This document shows positions 1 through 10,467 of a stretch of 64,000 bases of DNA, piece by piece. The notes under the pieces are model-generated. The model did not search any database and was not told the DNA's origin. It saw only the letters and a list, made by a program, of their open reading frames with translations. The position numbers were made by a program, and so were the translations under genes. Positions within the stretch are counted from its first letter, which is position 1. Each line of letters opens with the position of its first letter. The stretch is from Ampullaceana balthica (taxonomy: Eukaryota > Mollusca > Gastropoda > Lymnaeidae): NCBI GenBank assembly GCA_944989445.1, contig CALYLW010000017.1:692001-756000 (forward strand). The letters are read 5' to 3'.

Positions 1-632
1 TTAAGTGTAACTTTAAAGTGTATCTGAAAATGAGCAATTTGTCCTCTACACTCTACACCTCAAGGCTCCAGTTTTAGACAAACGGTTTCAAAGCAATCAA
101 ATAATGGGGTTTCAATTTCTTACATAGAGATCCAGCCTCCATCTTCCATTTAAGATATTGAAAAGAAAAAAAAATGTATCTTCACCAAAACTAAATAATA
201 TTTCTTTCTATTTTCAGTAAATACGGGGTGTTCAATGTCTGGCCCGTAGGCCAGATATGGCCCCTACAATTTTAACTGGCCTTCAGCGTCATCTTAAATA
301 ATTAATTGACTCATGGATTTTTTCAGTAACGACGACATTATATTAATAAGAAAAGCAGAAATTATGTAAAGTTTTCAGTACATATTAGGCTGACAATTGA
401 CAATAAATAATGATGTCTTTTGCTTATAAATGTGGATATTGGTTACAAAAAGCTTATTAAGTTATGTGCTGTTATGTGTAAAAAATGTGATGGTGTTCGA
501 TGTCAAAATTCGATGAATTAATATTGTTTTTTGTTTTTTTTTGCCTGCTTTGAGAAGGAAATGAATGTGGCGTCAATGTAATTAAAATTTTAAGACAGCT
601 TTTAAATCACAAATAGTGATTACTGTTAACAT
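1..632. other. AT-rich flank, no gene seen
   Basis: No open reading frame with recognisable similarity. A short stretch near 230-300 (GGCCCGTAGGCCAGATATGGCCCC) resembles the ends of GTF2IRD2-like hAT elements, such as the one starting at 18046. No partner end or target duplication was found, so it is at most a fragment. Confidence 0.4.
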
Positions 633-796
633 CGGTTATTATTAACCCCCGACTCCGAGGTGTGTGACCTTTGACATACTTTCCGGAGTTGGATGACGTC
701 ATTTAACTCTGCCTACTTCCGTTCCTCGTGTGTTTGGGCCTAGATGGGGTACTTCCGTTTTCGGTGGGTGGGTCCAAGAAGGCGTACTTCCGTTTC
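633..796 (+). repeat. Left terminal inverted repeat of the MULE
   Basis: Contains TTATTATTAACCC, a TTTCCGGAG block, the palindrome TGACGTCA, then repeated units of ACTTCCGTT followed by a GGGTCCAAG-like block. The same order, reverse-complemented, is found at 6520-6691. Confidence 0.65.
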
Positions 797-2174
797 TATG
801 TACTTAAGGTTCAGAAAAGTTAAGGGATGGATAGGTAACCATTATAACTTGGCTCGTTTGTATTATTGATTTTAACCTAAACCAAAGCATTTTACCCCCT
901 GTAGTGATTTCTTGTACATAATTTATACCACAACACCTTTACCAACATCATACCAACAACACCTGAATCCTGCAGGCGCTACCATTCCTGATTTTAACCT
1001 ATACCATCGCCTGCCCCCACTATGTTATTTTAATTAAATTCGCCACCAATAAAACCTGTCCAGTGGGGTACCCCCAATAAAAAACATCGCCTAACAAAAT
1101 GAAACGCATAAAAAGCGTGATTAGAACCCTTAAATACTAACATTAAACAAATAAAATACATAAACATAATTCATATGAAATAGAAATAGCTTGAGAACCA
1201 CTCAATAATTATATAAAATGCAAAGTAAAAATAAATACAAAAATAATATAACACATTGAGAACCACTCAATGCACAAAATAAAATTTAAAATAAAATAAA
1301 ATATGACACTCATCTATAAGAAAGGTAAATATCCAAAAATCATGTAAGGGTAGGTTAAACCCCTAAATTGAAAAATTGGAATTTTAAATATTTTTTTTCT
1401 GCTTCAGTTATTAAAAACCATGTTTGGAATCAATAAAAAATACTTTTATAATCCAAGTTATCAAAAAATAAAATTTTCATCATTTTTAAGGTAAATTGTT
1501 GCGAAAATGTTAAAAATGTTACATAATTTAAAATAAATTTATCTCAAAAACAAATTGACTCAGGACCTTACAAATTTGTAATGTTGTAGAACCCAGTCAT
1601 ACTAAAAAAAGTCATACTATAATGATTGGTATAGAATTAAAAATGAAATTTACCTGAATTTTTCAGATATCCTTGTCATTTGATGAAACATTTTTAGGGT
1701 AGGGGATAACATTTTCCTAATTATTTCTTTGTTTTTTAACAAACTTAAAGACCTTAGTACGTTACAAAAATACATATATAAGGAATATTCCTGCATATTT
1801 TTATAGATATTTATTAAGTAATTTCGAAGTTACCATTTTAAATGTTAATTAATTTTAAGAAAAATTAGATTTTGAGAAAATTGAAACAAAAAACGTACAA
1901 ATTTCCATTTTTAATGGAATTTTATCAAATTTAGAACCCCCCAGCAACATAAAACGTTTCCTTTTCCCAATTCCTTACTTGATAATACATACTTTTTGGC
2001 CTTTTTCGCTTTAATTTTATCTAAATTTTGAATACGTGTGAAGGATACACGCTTTTTATCGATTTTAGAAAATGCTTGAAAACAATATTTTACTAAATTG
2101 AAGTCTAAATTTTTAAATATGTCACCCCCCAAACCTTTTTAATCCAAAATTGTTAAAAACTATTGTGGCCTTAT
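797..2174. other. AT-rich interior of the MULE, no gene seen
   Basis: A very AT-rich stretch without a coding region I can recognise. The short minus-strand frame at 1911-2132 has low-complexity, Lys/Asn-rich composition and no familiar motif. It may be decayed non-coding sequence downstream of the transposase. Confidence 0.4.
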
Positions 2175-2196
2175 ATACAGCTATTTCTAGTCTCTT

Positions 2197-3253
2197 TCAC
2201 CCAACAAATGTTGTCATAGGACAGTGATACCAAATTAAATTATGGAACGCTTCATTAATGTTCTGAGTCCCTCCGTGAACAATCTTTGGTAAAAGAGCAT
2301 CCGATGAAAGGTCCTCAAAAATAGGTTTAATAATTTCCATTACAAAGGGAGGAAGGTGGTTTTTATTTGCAGCTTCTAAATCTTTACTTTTGGGGCACCC
2401 ACTACCACAATCATTATGCATACCCTCCTGATGGTGAAATGTTGCCCAAATACTTTTTTTCATTCTGCCCATGTCCCTGGAATTTTTTCGTATTGCTGCT
2501 ATGTCCTTGAATGCGCTTCACAGCACATTTTGTTAATCTTCCTGCCCCACCTATTCCTTTATTTAGATTTACCATTGTGATCAAATGTTATACCCTTATG
2601 CTCATTTACTTTATCTATCAAGCTTTTCCCCATTCGCTTCTGAACATGGCCGCAACATTCTAATTTTAAAATTGATACCCCTTTATAAACTGGAGGAATA
2701 GCTTCAGCTACACTTTTAAAACGTTTATAATCCCCATCCCCTAAATAACCAGTGTAAGTTAGACCATACATATCTTCAGAGCGGCGAAAGATTTTTAAAA
2801 TGCCTTTAGGTTCCATCTGACCAGATGTACCTTGGTGATTTGATTCACATTCACCGGCACCTAAATGGTTTGTAAACCATTACTGAAAATCAGAGTTATC
2901 AGGAATTCTTTTTTAGACTTAGAATACTTTTCACAGTAGTTGCTACTGACATGAGTATCAACTACTTTGGAAGGCCCTTTGTTGGAATTTACTGACAAAA
3001 CAGTAGCTACTCCGTTCTTTGAAACAAAGCCTCTGCGCTGCCAGGTCCCATCCCAGGAAACAGTAACATTACTAAACTGGGCTTCTTTTAATTCTAATGC
3101 TGGCTGAGACATGCACTCTTTTGCTTCTTCATTAGTAGAAATATGAATTATATCCTTATATTTAGTAACTATAGGAGCACTGACAGGGGGAGGCATGTCC
3201 ATGTTCCCTAGAAATCTTTTTGTTTTTTCTTGATGACAGCCAATGCTACTCAT
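2197..3253 (-). pseudogene. Decayed Mutator-like transposase
   Basis: Three minus-strand fragments occur in transposase order. At 3253-2861 there is a segment with FSNVTVSWDGTWQRRGF and a following NGVATVLSV block, the start of the Mutator-like transposase domain common in invertebrate genomes. At 2816-2559 is YLGDGDYKRFKSV with the conserved GDGD, then KLECCGHVQKRMGKSL, the family's ECxGHVQKRMG signature. At 2472-2197 is a tail that includes NEAFHNLIWYHCP, the family's NE-x-x-HN-x-IW-x-x-CPK block. Stops and frame changes separate the fragments, so no full protein can be made. The domain assignment comes from these conserved blocks. The role (cut-and-paste transposition of the surrounding MULE) is inferred from the long inverted repeats on both sides. 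Confidence 0.75.
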
Positions 3254-3498
3254 CGCTAACTGTAGTATAAGATTGACATTCTCAGTACATGTCTTAAATT
3301 CTATTTCATCCCTACACTTGATGCATTTAAAATATATAATACTGCTTATCCCACTTAGCTCTTCTCTAACAGATTAAGTGATAATCTGCTCACAAAATCA
3401 GCAAGGAAATGACTGAATAAATGCTATTATTTATCCCACATCTACTAAGCGATAACAACTAATTTTAGGAAATTGCGGCCTATAAACATTTATAGAAT

Positions 3499-4595
3499 CT
3501 TATCTTACCTTATCTGTTACAGACGCTCCTTCTATACAGAAGATTATTGCGTCCTACGCTTATCTATTGTTTGTGTTTAGTTCTGCATTTTTATTAGAGA
3601 TTTAAATGTTAATAAAGTGTTTGTTTTTCTGGTTTCATCAGGCAACCCATTCCACGCCCGAATTCCGGACAGGAAGAACGAAAATTTGTATGTGTTTGTT
3701 CTTGAATACGGAATAAGAAAGGTGTTTTTATCCTTATGTCTATCTGAGGGTTGCATTAAGTTATCTTTGTGTTGTATTTCTCAATTAGAATTAATTGCTT
3801 TATATATGATTACCACTTTACTCTTGGTTCTTCTATCCTCTAGTGTTTCAAGGTTTAATGATTTAACTAAAGGTTGTAATTCTTGTCAGTTTTGAATATT
3901 CTCTAGTAATGAATTGGCCGCTGTTTTTTTAATTTGTTCTAGTTTATCAATGTTTTCTTTGGTGGATTTATCCCATACAGAAGATGCATATTCTAGTACA
4001 GGTCTCACCAAATTGAGGTAGCATTTTAGTTTTATATCTCTATTTCATTTGTAAAAGTGTATTTTTATAAAGCATAAGATTTTGTTTGATTTTTTGAATA
4101 ACTTCATTGACATGGGGATTCCATGATAGTTTTTCATTTATTGTGACTCCTAAGTATTTTGCATCTTTAGTTTGGGTCAGTTCTTTTCCATGAATGAAAT
4201 ATTTTGAATTTTTTTGTTTCTTATTCTTTTTTTACTCTTAACAGTTGACACTTTCCTGGGTGGAAAGACATACTCAAGTTAGTTTCCCATTGTATCAATT
4301 CATCTAAGTCTTTTTGTAAAATTTTGCTATCTTGTTCTGATTTAATTGTTCTATAGATTATACAATCATCAGCAAATAACCTAATTTTTGTTCCTGTTGA
4401 GATGTTGTTGGGTAAATCATTTATATAAATTAAAAAGAGTAAGGGACCTAGCAAAGTTCCTTGTGGAACTCCTGAGTTTACCTTTTAATAATTTAATTTT
4501 TGAAATAAAAAAGATGTGGGTATTGAGTTTAAATTATTTTGTATAGGATCATTAACAATATCTTTGATAATATTATTAGCACTGCACACTTAAGT
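3499..4595 (-). mobile_element. LINE (Jockey/CR1-like) 3' end, copy 1
   Basis: The 3' tail on the minus strand is a TAAGATAAG-type repeat at about 3499-3520. It is followed upstream by a conserved block (GACGCTCC, TTCTATACAGAAGATTATTGCG) that is shared with copies at 17686, 44600 and 56190. The minus strand encodes reverse-transcriptase pieces, including the SGVPQGT-LGPLLFLIYINDLP block and FADDCIIYR, where FADD is the catalytic motif. The copy stops near 4595, as expected for a 5'-truncated LINE. It sits inside the MULE, so it inserted after it. Confidence 0.75.
4221..4454 (-). pseudogene. Reverse transcriptase fragment of the LINE
   Basis: A 77-residue fragment starting in the LGPLLFLIYINDLP block and running through RLFADDCIIYR and SFHPGKCQLLRV. 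It covers the palm core of a non-LTR reverse transcriptase. The N-terminal endonuclease and fingers are missing and the thumb region is out of frame downstream. It is a dead fragment within LINE copy 1. Confidence 0.75.
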
Positions 4596-4654
4596 AACAG
4601 AAACCGAAGGAATTGTGGAGTCTAAAGTACTAGTACTAGCCTTACTAGGCTTAT

Positions 4655-4915
4655 TCTTTTTTTTTAGTCCCATAACCTCGTGGTCGTTATAACCCCGTAG
4701 TCGTAGGGGGTTCTAATGTTTCAACTAGAACATTCTCGGGCTTCAAAGACCTGGCGGCGCCCATCCCTTTCCAGGTCAGCGGAGGACTTTCTTAGCGTTA
4801 GTCATTCATCAACATTTTTATAGTGGCTTTAACGTGGAATCAATCCCACGCCCTTCAGCTTGTGAGGCGAGCGCACTATTGACTTCGCTATCCATTTGGG
4901 ATTTATACAATAATA
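4655..4915 (+). repeat. Interspersed repeat C, copy 1
   Basis: The block CCCATAACCTCGTGGTCGT, TAGGGGGTTCTAATGTTTC, TAGAAC-TTCTCGG and a GTCAGCGGAGGACTTTCTT segment is also found, same strand and order, at 58735-58935. The family is about 200-250 bp and resembles a SINE or LINE tail. I see no clear A/B boxes, so the class is open. Confidence 0.6.
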
Positions 4916-5560
4916 TTTATTCCCTTGGTTTTTACTTTAACTTTATCCATTACTATTGTAAATTTAAAATTATTTTAAAACAAGCTTGTCACAGGTCCTT
5001 TTAAAATAGAAAATCCAACACAGTTTATAATTATCTTCACAGCGTGGGTAAGAGCCGTTCTAGAACGCAACAATTTGTGGTTCCGGAGACCCCAAGGATT
5101 TTTTATAAGAAGGGATGTGATTGGCTTAAGCAAAGAATTTTTCTGCTCTATCAACCAATGAAAATTATTTTTACATGTACTTTTTTCCCTTAAATAAGAT
5201 GTTAGTATTTTAATTTCCCATATTTCTGTGAAGATGTTATCGTAAACAGACTAAAGGAGGCCGAGATATCATTAATTTAAATAATTAAAAAATTTTAAAT
5301 AATTAATGTGTTTTTTCTCATACCTTCCTAGTTTAAATAATTAAATTAAATACTTATAATGAGTTTATTTAAAAAAAATATATTATCGTATTTGGAAATG
5401 AATATATTTAGTAAAAATGAGATTTTCAAAATTTTCGTTTTTTAACACAAAATTAAGATTTTAGGGGCTTAAACACTTAGTCATTTACACAATTACAGCC
5501 CGTTAACCTTAAAACCAAAAATAATAAATCAAGTTTAAAAAAACAAACAAAAAAACCTAA
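4916..5560. other. AT-rich interior of the MULE, nothing recognised
   Basis: No coding region, RNA gene or repeat that I can identify. Several A/T runs occur. Confidence 0.35.
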
Positions 5561-5566
5561 AAACAA

Positions 5567-5866
5567 CACGTTTTTATAATTGGACTAAAAAGAAGAAAAT
5601 AATTAAAAACTTATAAGTTCAAGTACTTGAGTTAATTACTAATAACGTTGGTTGGATGTTTGGTATAAAAATGAAAGATTTATAATTTAGAAGGCAACAG
5701 AGATATCTATGAGTAAGAGAATGAGTGAACTGCATATGTACAATCTCATAAGCACCCGCCCCACGTTTTTAGTCATATTAACTCAAAGTACTTGAGCTTA
5801 TAAGTTTTAAATTATTTTCTTCTTTTTAGTCCACTTATAAAAACGTGGATTTTAAAAATATTTTTG
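5567..5866. mobile_element. Foldback MITE
   Basis: A near-palindrome of about 300 bp. The left arm (ACACGTTTTTATAATTGGAC, then AAAAAGAAGAAAATAATT and AACTTATAAGTTCAAGTACTTGAG) is matched by the reverse complement at about 5780-5866. The central loop is about 130 bp. There is no coding capacity. The superfamily cannot be assigned from the ends. Confidence 0.6.
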
Positions 5867-5924
5867 TTTACCTCTATTTATTTTATTCTTTTTAGTCCAA
5901 GTGTAAACTCATAGAGTATATCGA

Positions 5925-6300
5925 AAAATTAATTTCCTTAAACGCATCGCATGACAAACATTTACAAACTAAAACGGACTGAACTTCCCTTGCTGCAAAC
6001 AAGGAGATGTGGTCATTGATGGCTGGGGTGAACTGGCACGTGGATGTCAACAATCGCAGATGGAAACAGATGCTATATAGATATACTCTAAAAATGCATT
6101 ATTTTAATTACGGTACATTAGATCGATCTGAAATTTTGATACAATGCATTGTCAATCAAGTTCTATCTGTGGTGGAAGTTTGAGATCTCTAGGACCATCA
6201 AAAGTGGTTTAATGTTAAGTTGAAATTTTTGAAATTTTGCCGACAGACAAAAAGACAAACAGGAACGAAAGCAAGTTAATAAAAACGTTGTAATAAAAAA
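5925..6300 (-). repeat. Family B fragment
   Basis: Shares the family B core: a CGACAAACATTTACA-like block, AATGCATTATTTTAATTACGG, GATCGATCTGAAATTTTGAT and ACAATGCATTGT. The core also occurs in the 22615-25945 array and at 55093-55505. The CTTATAT/ATAAGGG terminal blocks are degraded here. Confidence 0.55.
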
Positions 6301-6519
6301 ATACTCTGACACATCTATAAAAAGGGGAAATAATTAAAATCATGTAAATACTTAGTCAATTACTCGCTTCTTGCCCCTCATAAACATGTAAAAAAATATG
6401 ACAAGTCATTATACCGTGACCTCATGTACATAACTTATTCACCAACACCCCATGATCCAGTCACCATCGTTGTTCCACCCACCCCACGTGTCTCCGTCAT
6501 CAACTTGGATCCACCCACC

Positions 6520-6691
6520 AGAAATGGAAGTACGCCATCTTGGACCCACCTATCGGAAACGGAAGTAAGCCATCTTGGCCCCCCACCCTACGGAAACGGA
6601 AGTCGGTGGAGGTGGAAATGACGTCACCCACCTCCGGAAAGTAGGTCACAGGTCAAACGTCTGGGAGTCGCGGGTCAATAATAAACGATAT
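6520..6691 (-). repeat. Right terminal inverted repeat of the MULE
   Basis: Reverse complement of the 633-796 repeat. It carries GGAAACGGAAGT units around CGCCATCTTGGACCCACC blocks, a TGACGTCA palindrome, a CCTCCGGAAAGTAGGTCA block and AATAATAAACGATAT at the edge. Confidence 0.65.
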
Positions 6692-6882
6692 GGACATTAA
6701 TCATTAATAGCAATCATATAACGGGACCCAGTCTCATGTCATTTTGTTATTATCTTAATCCGGCCACCTCATATTTTATTTTATAGAATCTTTTTAAACT
6801 GTTAGGACATCCCTGAATTAATTCAATTTGCTAAATTAATTACAGAACCAATATCCTTGTGAAGAATTAATGGTAAACCAAC

Positions 6883-7099
6883 CTTGACTGGGATAAGGCA
6901 CAGGTTTAGCAAAGCGTAGATCACCCACAGGAGGCACGGCATAAGGGATACCACGAAATGACCAATAGGGCTCGCCATTGGCAGCAGCCAGCTTCAGTCC
7001 TCTCAACCTCCCTACAGGCGTAACCACATCTCCGGTCTCTAGGGCATGAGCGATTGCTTGAAGACCAACAAGACACAGCAGCAACATCGCAGTTGCCAT
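6883..7099 (-). CDS. Carboxylesterase-like first coding exon (partial gene)
   Basis: Encodes 72 residues plus one base and ends at a splice donor (CAAG|GTTGGT). It starts with a hydrophobic signal peptide (MATAMLLLCLVGLQAIAHA) and continues with VVTPVGRLRGLKL and FRGIPYAVPPVGDLRFAKP, the N-terminal block of type-B carboxylesterases. It differs at 6 of 72 residues from exon 1 of the complete gene at 41683-41899 and has exactly the same length and splice phase. No exon matching the nucleophile-elbow exon is found between 1 and 6883 on the minus strand. Either intron 1 is longer than 6.9 kb because the MULE and its inserts expanded it, or this is an isolated duplicated exon. The frame stays open upstream to 7303, but the methionine at 7099 matches the paralogue start and gives the signal peptide. 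Confidence 0.7.
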
Positions 7100-7470
7100 A
7101 ATATCAAAATGGGCTAAGTAAAAAAATTTTTTTGTAAAATGAAGTATTTCAGAAAGTAGAAAATAATTGAATAAGAACAACATGCGGTTGCACCTCGACT
7201 CATTTATTATTTGATTGGTCTTTTTTATACTGTTAATTAAACTGCAATAAAACTGAGTCGCCGCAAGTGAAAATGCCAGTAAAATGGTTCTTTTTCTCCT
7301 CAAGCTTTTAAAAAAAAATTATTATTATTAATATTTTTTTCATAATCGAAATTTGTTCAATTTGATTTGTTGTAATAACTTCTAATTTAGTTTAACTTTG
7401 ACTTAAATTTACTTTCCGATTTAATATTAATTTTTTCCTTTTTTAATCATCAAAAATGTATCTTTCGAAA

Positions 7471-7659
7471 CAGAGGAGTCACAAGGGTTGGTGTCACCCA
7501 GGGCGGTAGCTCATTGTGTCACCCCCTCACGACTTAACCCATAGAACTCCTCCAAGTTTTCCAGTGTCAAATAACAGAATTCTACATTTTGGTGTCACCC
7601 CCCTGATGGTTTCCCCCGGGGCGGCCTGCCCCCACCGCACCCCCCTAGTGACGCCACTG
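7471..7659. mobile_element. hAT MITE, 189 bp
   Basis: Flanked by a perfect 8-bp target duplication TTTCGAAA (7463-7470 and 7660-7667). The ends CAGAGGAGTCACAAGGG and the reverse complement CAGTGGCGTCACTAGGGGG form hAT-type terminal inverted repeats. It has no transposase. It lies upstream of the orphan esterase exon. Confidence 0.8.
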
Positions 7660-7667
7660 TTTCGAAA

Positions 7668-8135
7668 CAAAAAAACACTATCTATATATATATTTATTAC
7701 TCCTAAATGACCATGTGCAAACGAACATGACATTTCCCTGAGGACGGACGGATGCCATATAAACTGTTCAAACCTCTTATTTCCATTTTTTACCACATCC
7801 ATGATCTCCAATCGAGCGGAAACTTTGTATACACAAAAAATATCGGCGACTATACTTCTGGACTCATTTACACATAGGTTCATAAATACATGATAATGAA
7901 GTTTTTAATAAAAAATTCACTTATTTCATATCGCTTTAAAAAATCACTACAGATACAAAACGGTCTCCGAGACACAAAAGGATTATCCTAAAATTAAAAA
8001 CTCAAACACAAAAATAAATGTGTGGTCGTCAAACATGGCAAAAAGTTATAGAATAATTTAAAAAAAAATTATTCTCAGCGTTTAAGAGAAACTTACTGAT
8101 ATTCCTTTGTAGTTCATGCCTTGCGTGCTCGATAT
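7668..8135. other. No gene or repeat recognised
   Basis: Ordinary AT-rich sequence. The minus-strand frame 7527-7883 overlaps the MITE and shows no family motif. Confidence 0.35.
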
Positions 8136-9345
8136 ATATATATATATATCACCCGTCAAAAATGACGGAAGTTTTCAGCGGAAATCTATTTATTTTATAA
8201 AAAATGTAATTTTTTTAGGGCGCCTACGGCGCCGATCTTTTTTAAATGCCCAACTAACTTGTCATTGTTTGATAAATACGAAATATTAAACTTTCTGAAA
8301 TTTACACAAAGTATTTTATAATAGGTGTTTCGTTGCAGGGCGCCTACGGCGCCTCCTGTGTTTTTTATTTTGTAATTAACCATCATCAAATCCTCTTTTT
8401 ACATTGTTCCCTTTTCCAAAATTAATATATCAGCGAAAACAATGACGTCATATAATTTTTTTTCAGCTGAAATCTATTTATTTTATTTAAAAAATGCACT
8501 TTTTAGGGCGCCTATGGCACCGACCTTTTTCAAAAGCATAACTAACTCGTCCTTGTTTCATAAATACGAAATATCAAACTTTCTGAAATGTACACAAAGT
8601 ATTTTATAATAGGGGTTGCCGGGCGCCTCAGGCGCCCCGTTTGTTTTTTTAATTTTATAATTAACCATCATCAAATCCTCTTTTTACATTGATCCCTTTT
8701 CCAAAATTAAAATATGAGCGAAAACAATGACGCAATATTATATTTTTTTACAGCGCATTTTTAATTTGCACACCTTTTGATGCATTGGTGCAGTAATTTG
8801 GTTTCCCCTGCTTTCTAAAATTAGTAGCGTCAGGACAGACTGACTGAATTGCGTGACAATTGCAAATTATATAGTTTTATATATATACTAGCGTATCACC
8901 CGTCAAAAATGACGGAAGTTTTCAGCTGAAATCTATTTATTTTATTAAAAAATGCACCTTTTTCTTTAGGGCGCACACGGCGCCGACCTTTTTCAAAAGC
9001 CCAACTAACTTGTCCTTGTTTGATAAATACGAAATATTAAAATTTCTGAAGTGTACACAAAGTATTATATAATAAGGGTTGCAGGGCACCTACGGCGCCC
9101 CGTCAGTTTTTTTAATTTTGTAATTATTAACCATCATCAAATCCTCTTTTTACATTGATCCCTATTCCAAAATTAAAATATGAGCGAAAACAATGACGCA
9201 ATATTATATTTTTTTACAGCGCATATTTAATTTGCACACCTTTTGATGCATTGGTGCAGTAATTTGGTTTTACCTGCTTTCTAATATTAGTAGTGTCAGG
9301 ACTGACAGACACTACTTGCGTGACAATTGCAAATTATATTGTTTA
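8136..9345 (-). mobile_element. Helitron-like tandem array 1 (GGCGCC family)
   Basis: At least two head-to-tail units with the 3' end to the left. Each unit has, on the minus strand, an entry block TTGCAATTGTCACGCAAG and a terminal hairpin CCGTCA-TTTT-TGACGG followed within about 12 bases by CTAG or a degraded form. The hairpin is at about 8152 and 8895. Between these are two copies of GGCGCC-TA-CGGCGCC separated by about 130 bp. A hairpin plus CTAG end and insertion next to T are Helitron features; the 5' end is less certain. A third, partial repeat starts near 8452. There is no helicase ORF, so these are non-autonomous. Confidence 0.6.
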
Positions 9346-9436
9346 ATATATATATATATATATATAACAAGACCGTACCCAGACTTTTTTAAGGGGGGTT
9401 TGCAAACTTGTCGCGAAGGCATTTCATGTTAAGATA

Positions 9437-10310
9437 AGACAAACCTCTCATTACGACCACCCCTTATAACGAGTTTTTCGCATAACGAGCAACATTTTTA
9501 TGGAACAGTTGCTCCCTTAACAAGCGAAGATTCGCATAATGATTGACGCAGAAAGGGAAACTCCCTTTTTTCTTGAAATTCATTAGTGAGCTGGCACTTC
9601 CGACCTGGTTTATAATTCTGTGTTAAGTCCTCGGTCTGTTAGCGTATTGTTTTCGTGTGTGATCAACCGATTTTACAAATTTGTATTAAGACAGTAATTG
9701 TAATTTTTTCATGTGCGGGCTTAATAAACTGATAAATTATCTTCGAAAAAAAACAACAAGAAGACAATCATAACAGAGGGAAAAGGAGGTCCATTGCAAT
9801 AGAACGAAAAAACATTGAAAAGCGAGAACAAGGCTGCGAATCTAGCACGCAACTACAATCGGCCAAAATCAACGATCTGCACTATTCTCAAGAACAAGTA
9901 AGGAGATGGATGCTTTAAATGGAGTGTCAAGAATATCTACGAAACGGTCACAAAACATTTTCGTCAAATTTTGAAGCGTCTGCAAAAACAAATATCTTTA
10001 ACAGTTTTCTAGTTAAAAAGCAATAATTATTTGTCATAAATTCATATTTTGTTTACGTTTTTTTGTTTCTATTCTAAATTGTATTCTATAGTTGTTTCAC
10101 TCTTTAACAAAAAAATTCTTCAGTAATTTTATTTGATTAAAATAAATGTTAATAATTTTATTTTGTAAAATGAGTATTTTTTTCAGCATGGAACGGATTA
10201 TCGTATTTTACATTGATGTGTATGGGGAAAATTATTTCGTATAACAAGTGTTTCGCTTAACGGGTAAAACTCTGGAACGAATTAATCTCGTTATGAGATG
10301 TTTGACTGTA
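9437..10310 (+). mobile_element. Tigger/pogo-like element, decayed
   Basis: The left end GACAAACCTCTCATTACGAC pairs with the reverse complement of the right end (CAGTCAAACATCTCATAACGAG), with a TA at 10309-10310. The CTCATTACGA/CGTTATGAG motif is the usual Tigger terminal repeat. Around 9830-9900 the plus strand encodes AANLARNYNRPKSTICTIL, the helix-turn-helix start of a Tigger/CENP-B-type transposase, with stops on both sides. Most of the transposase is deleted. Confidence 0.65.
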
Positions 10311-10434
10311 CTTACAATATATGGTGCTATGACTTCAAATTTGGATGAGAATGTTTAATCAATAATTCTGTACCTAAGAATAATGGAGGGCGTTCATTAA
10401 ACGTCTCGTCTTTTTTGCCTCATTTCAAAATTAA

Positions 10435-10465
<31 letters not shown>

Positions 10466-10467
10466 TT

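Larger units (their letters stand above)
633..6691 (-). mobile_element. Mutator-like element (MULE) with long terminal inverted repeats
   Basis: The sequence at 633-796 reappears as its reverse complement at 6520-6691, roughly 75-80% identical by eye over about 165 bp. Between the repeats, on the minus strand, lies a decayed protein resembling the Mutator-like transposase domain. Long inverted repeats around a MULE transposase are the family hallmark. The 6.06-kb length is inflated by nested inserts: a LINE tail (3499-4595), a repeat (4655-4915), a foldback MITE (5567-5866) and a family B fragment (5925-6300). I could not fix the 9-bp target duplication, so the outer edges may be off by 10-20 bp. 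The element is inactive because its transposase is broken. Confidence 0.65.

Noticed and set aside
6836..7303. 155-codon version of the orphan esterase exon starting at 7303
   Set aside because: The paralogue starts at the position equal to 7099, which gives a signal peptide. The extra 68 codons look like untranslated leader or intron sequence, and codons after 6883 lie past the splice donor.
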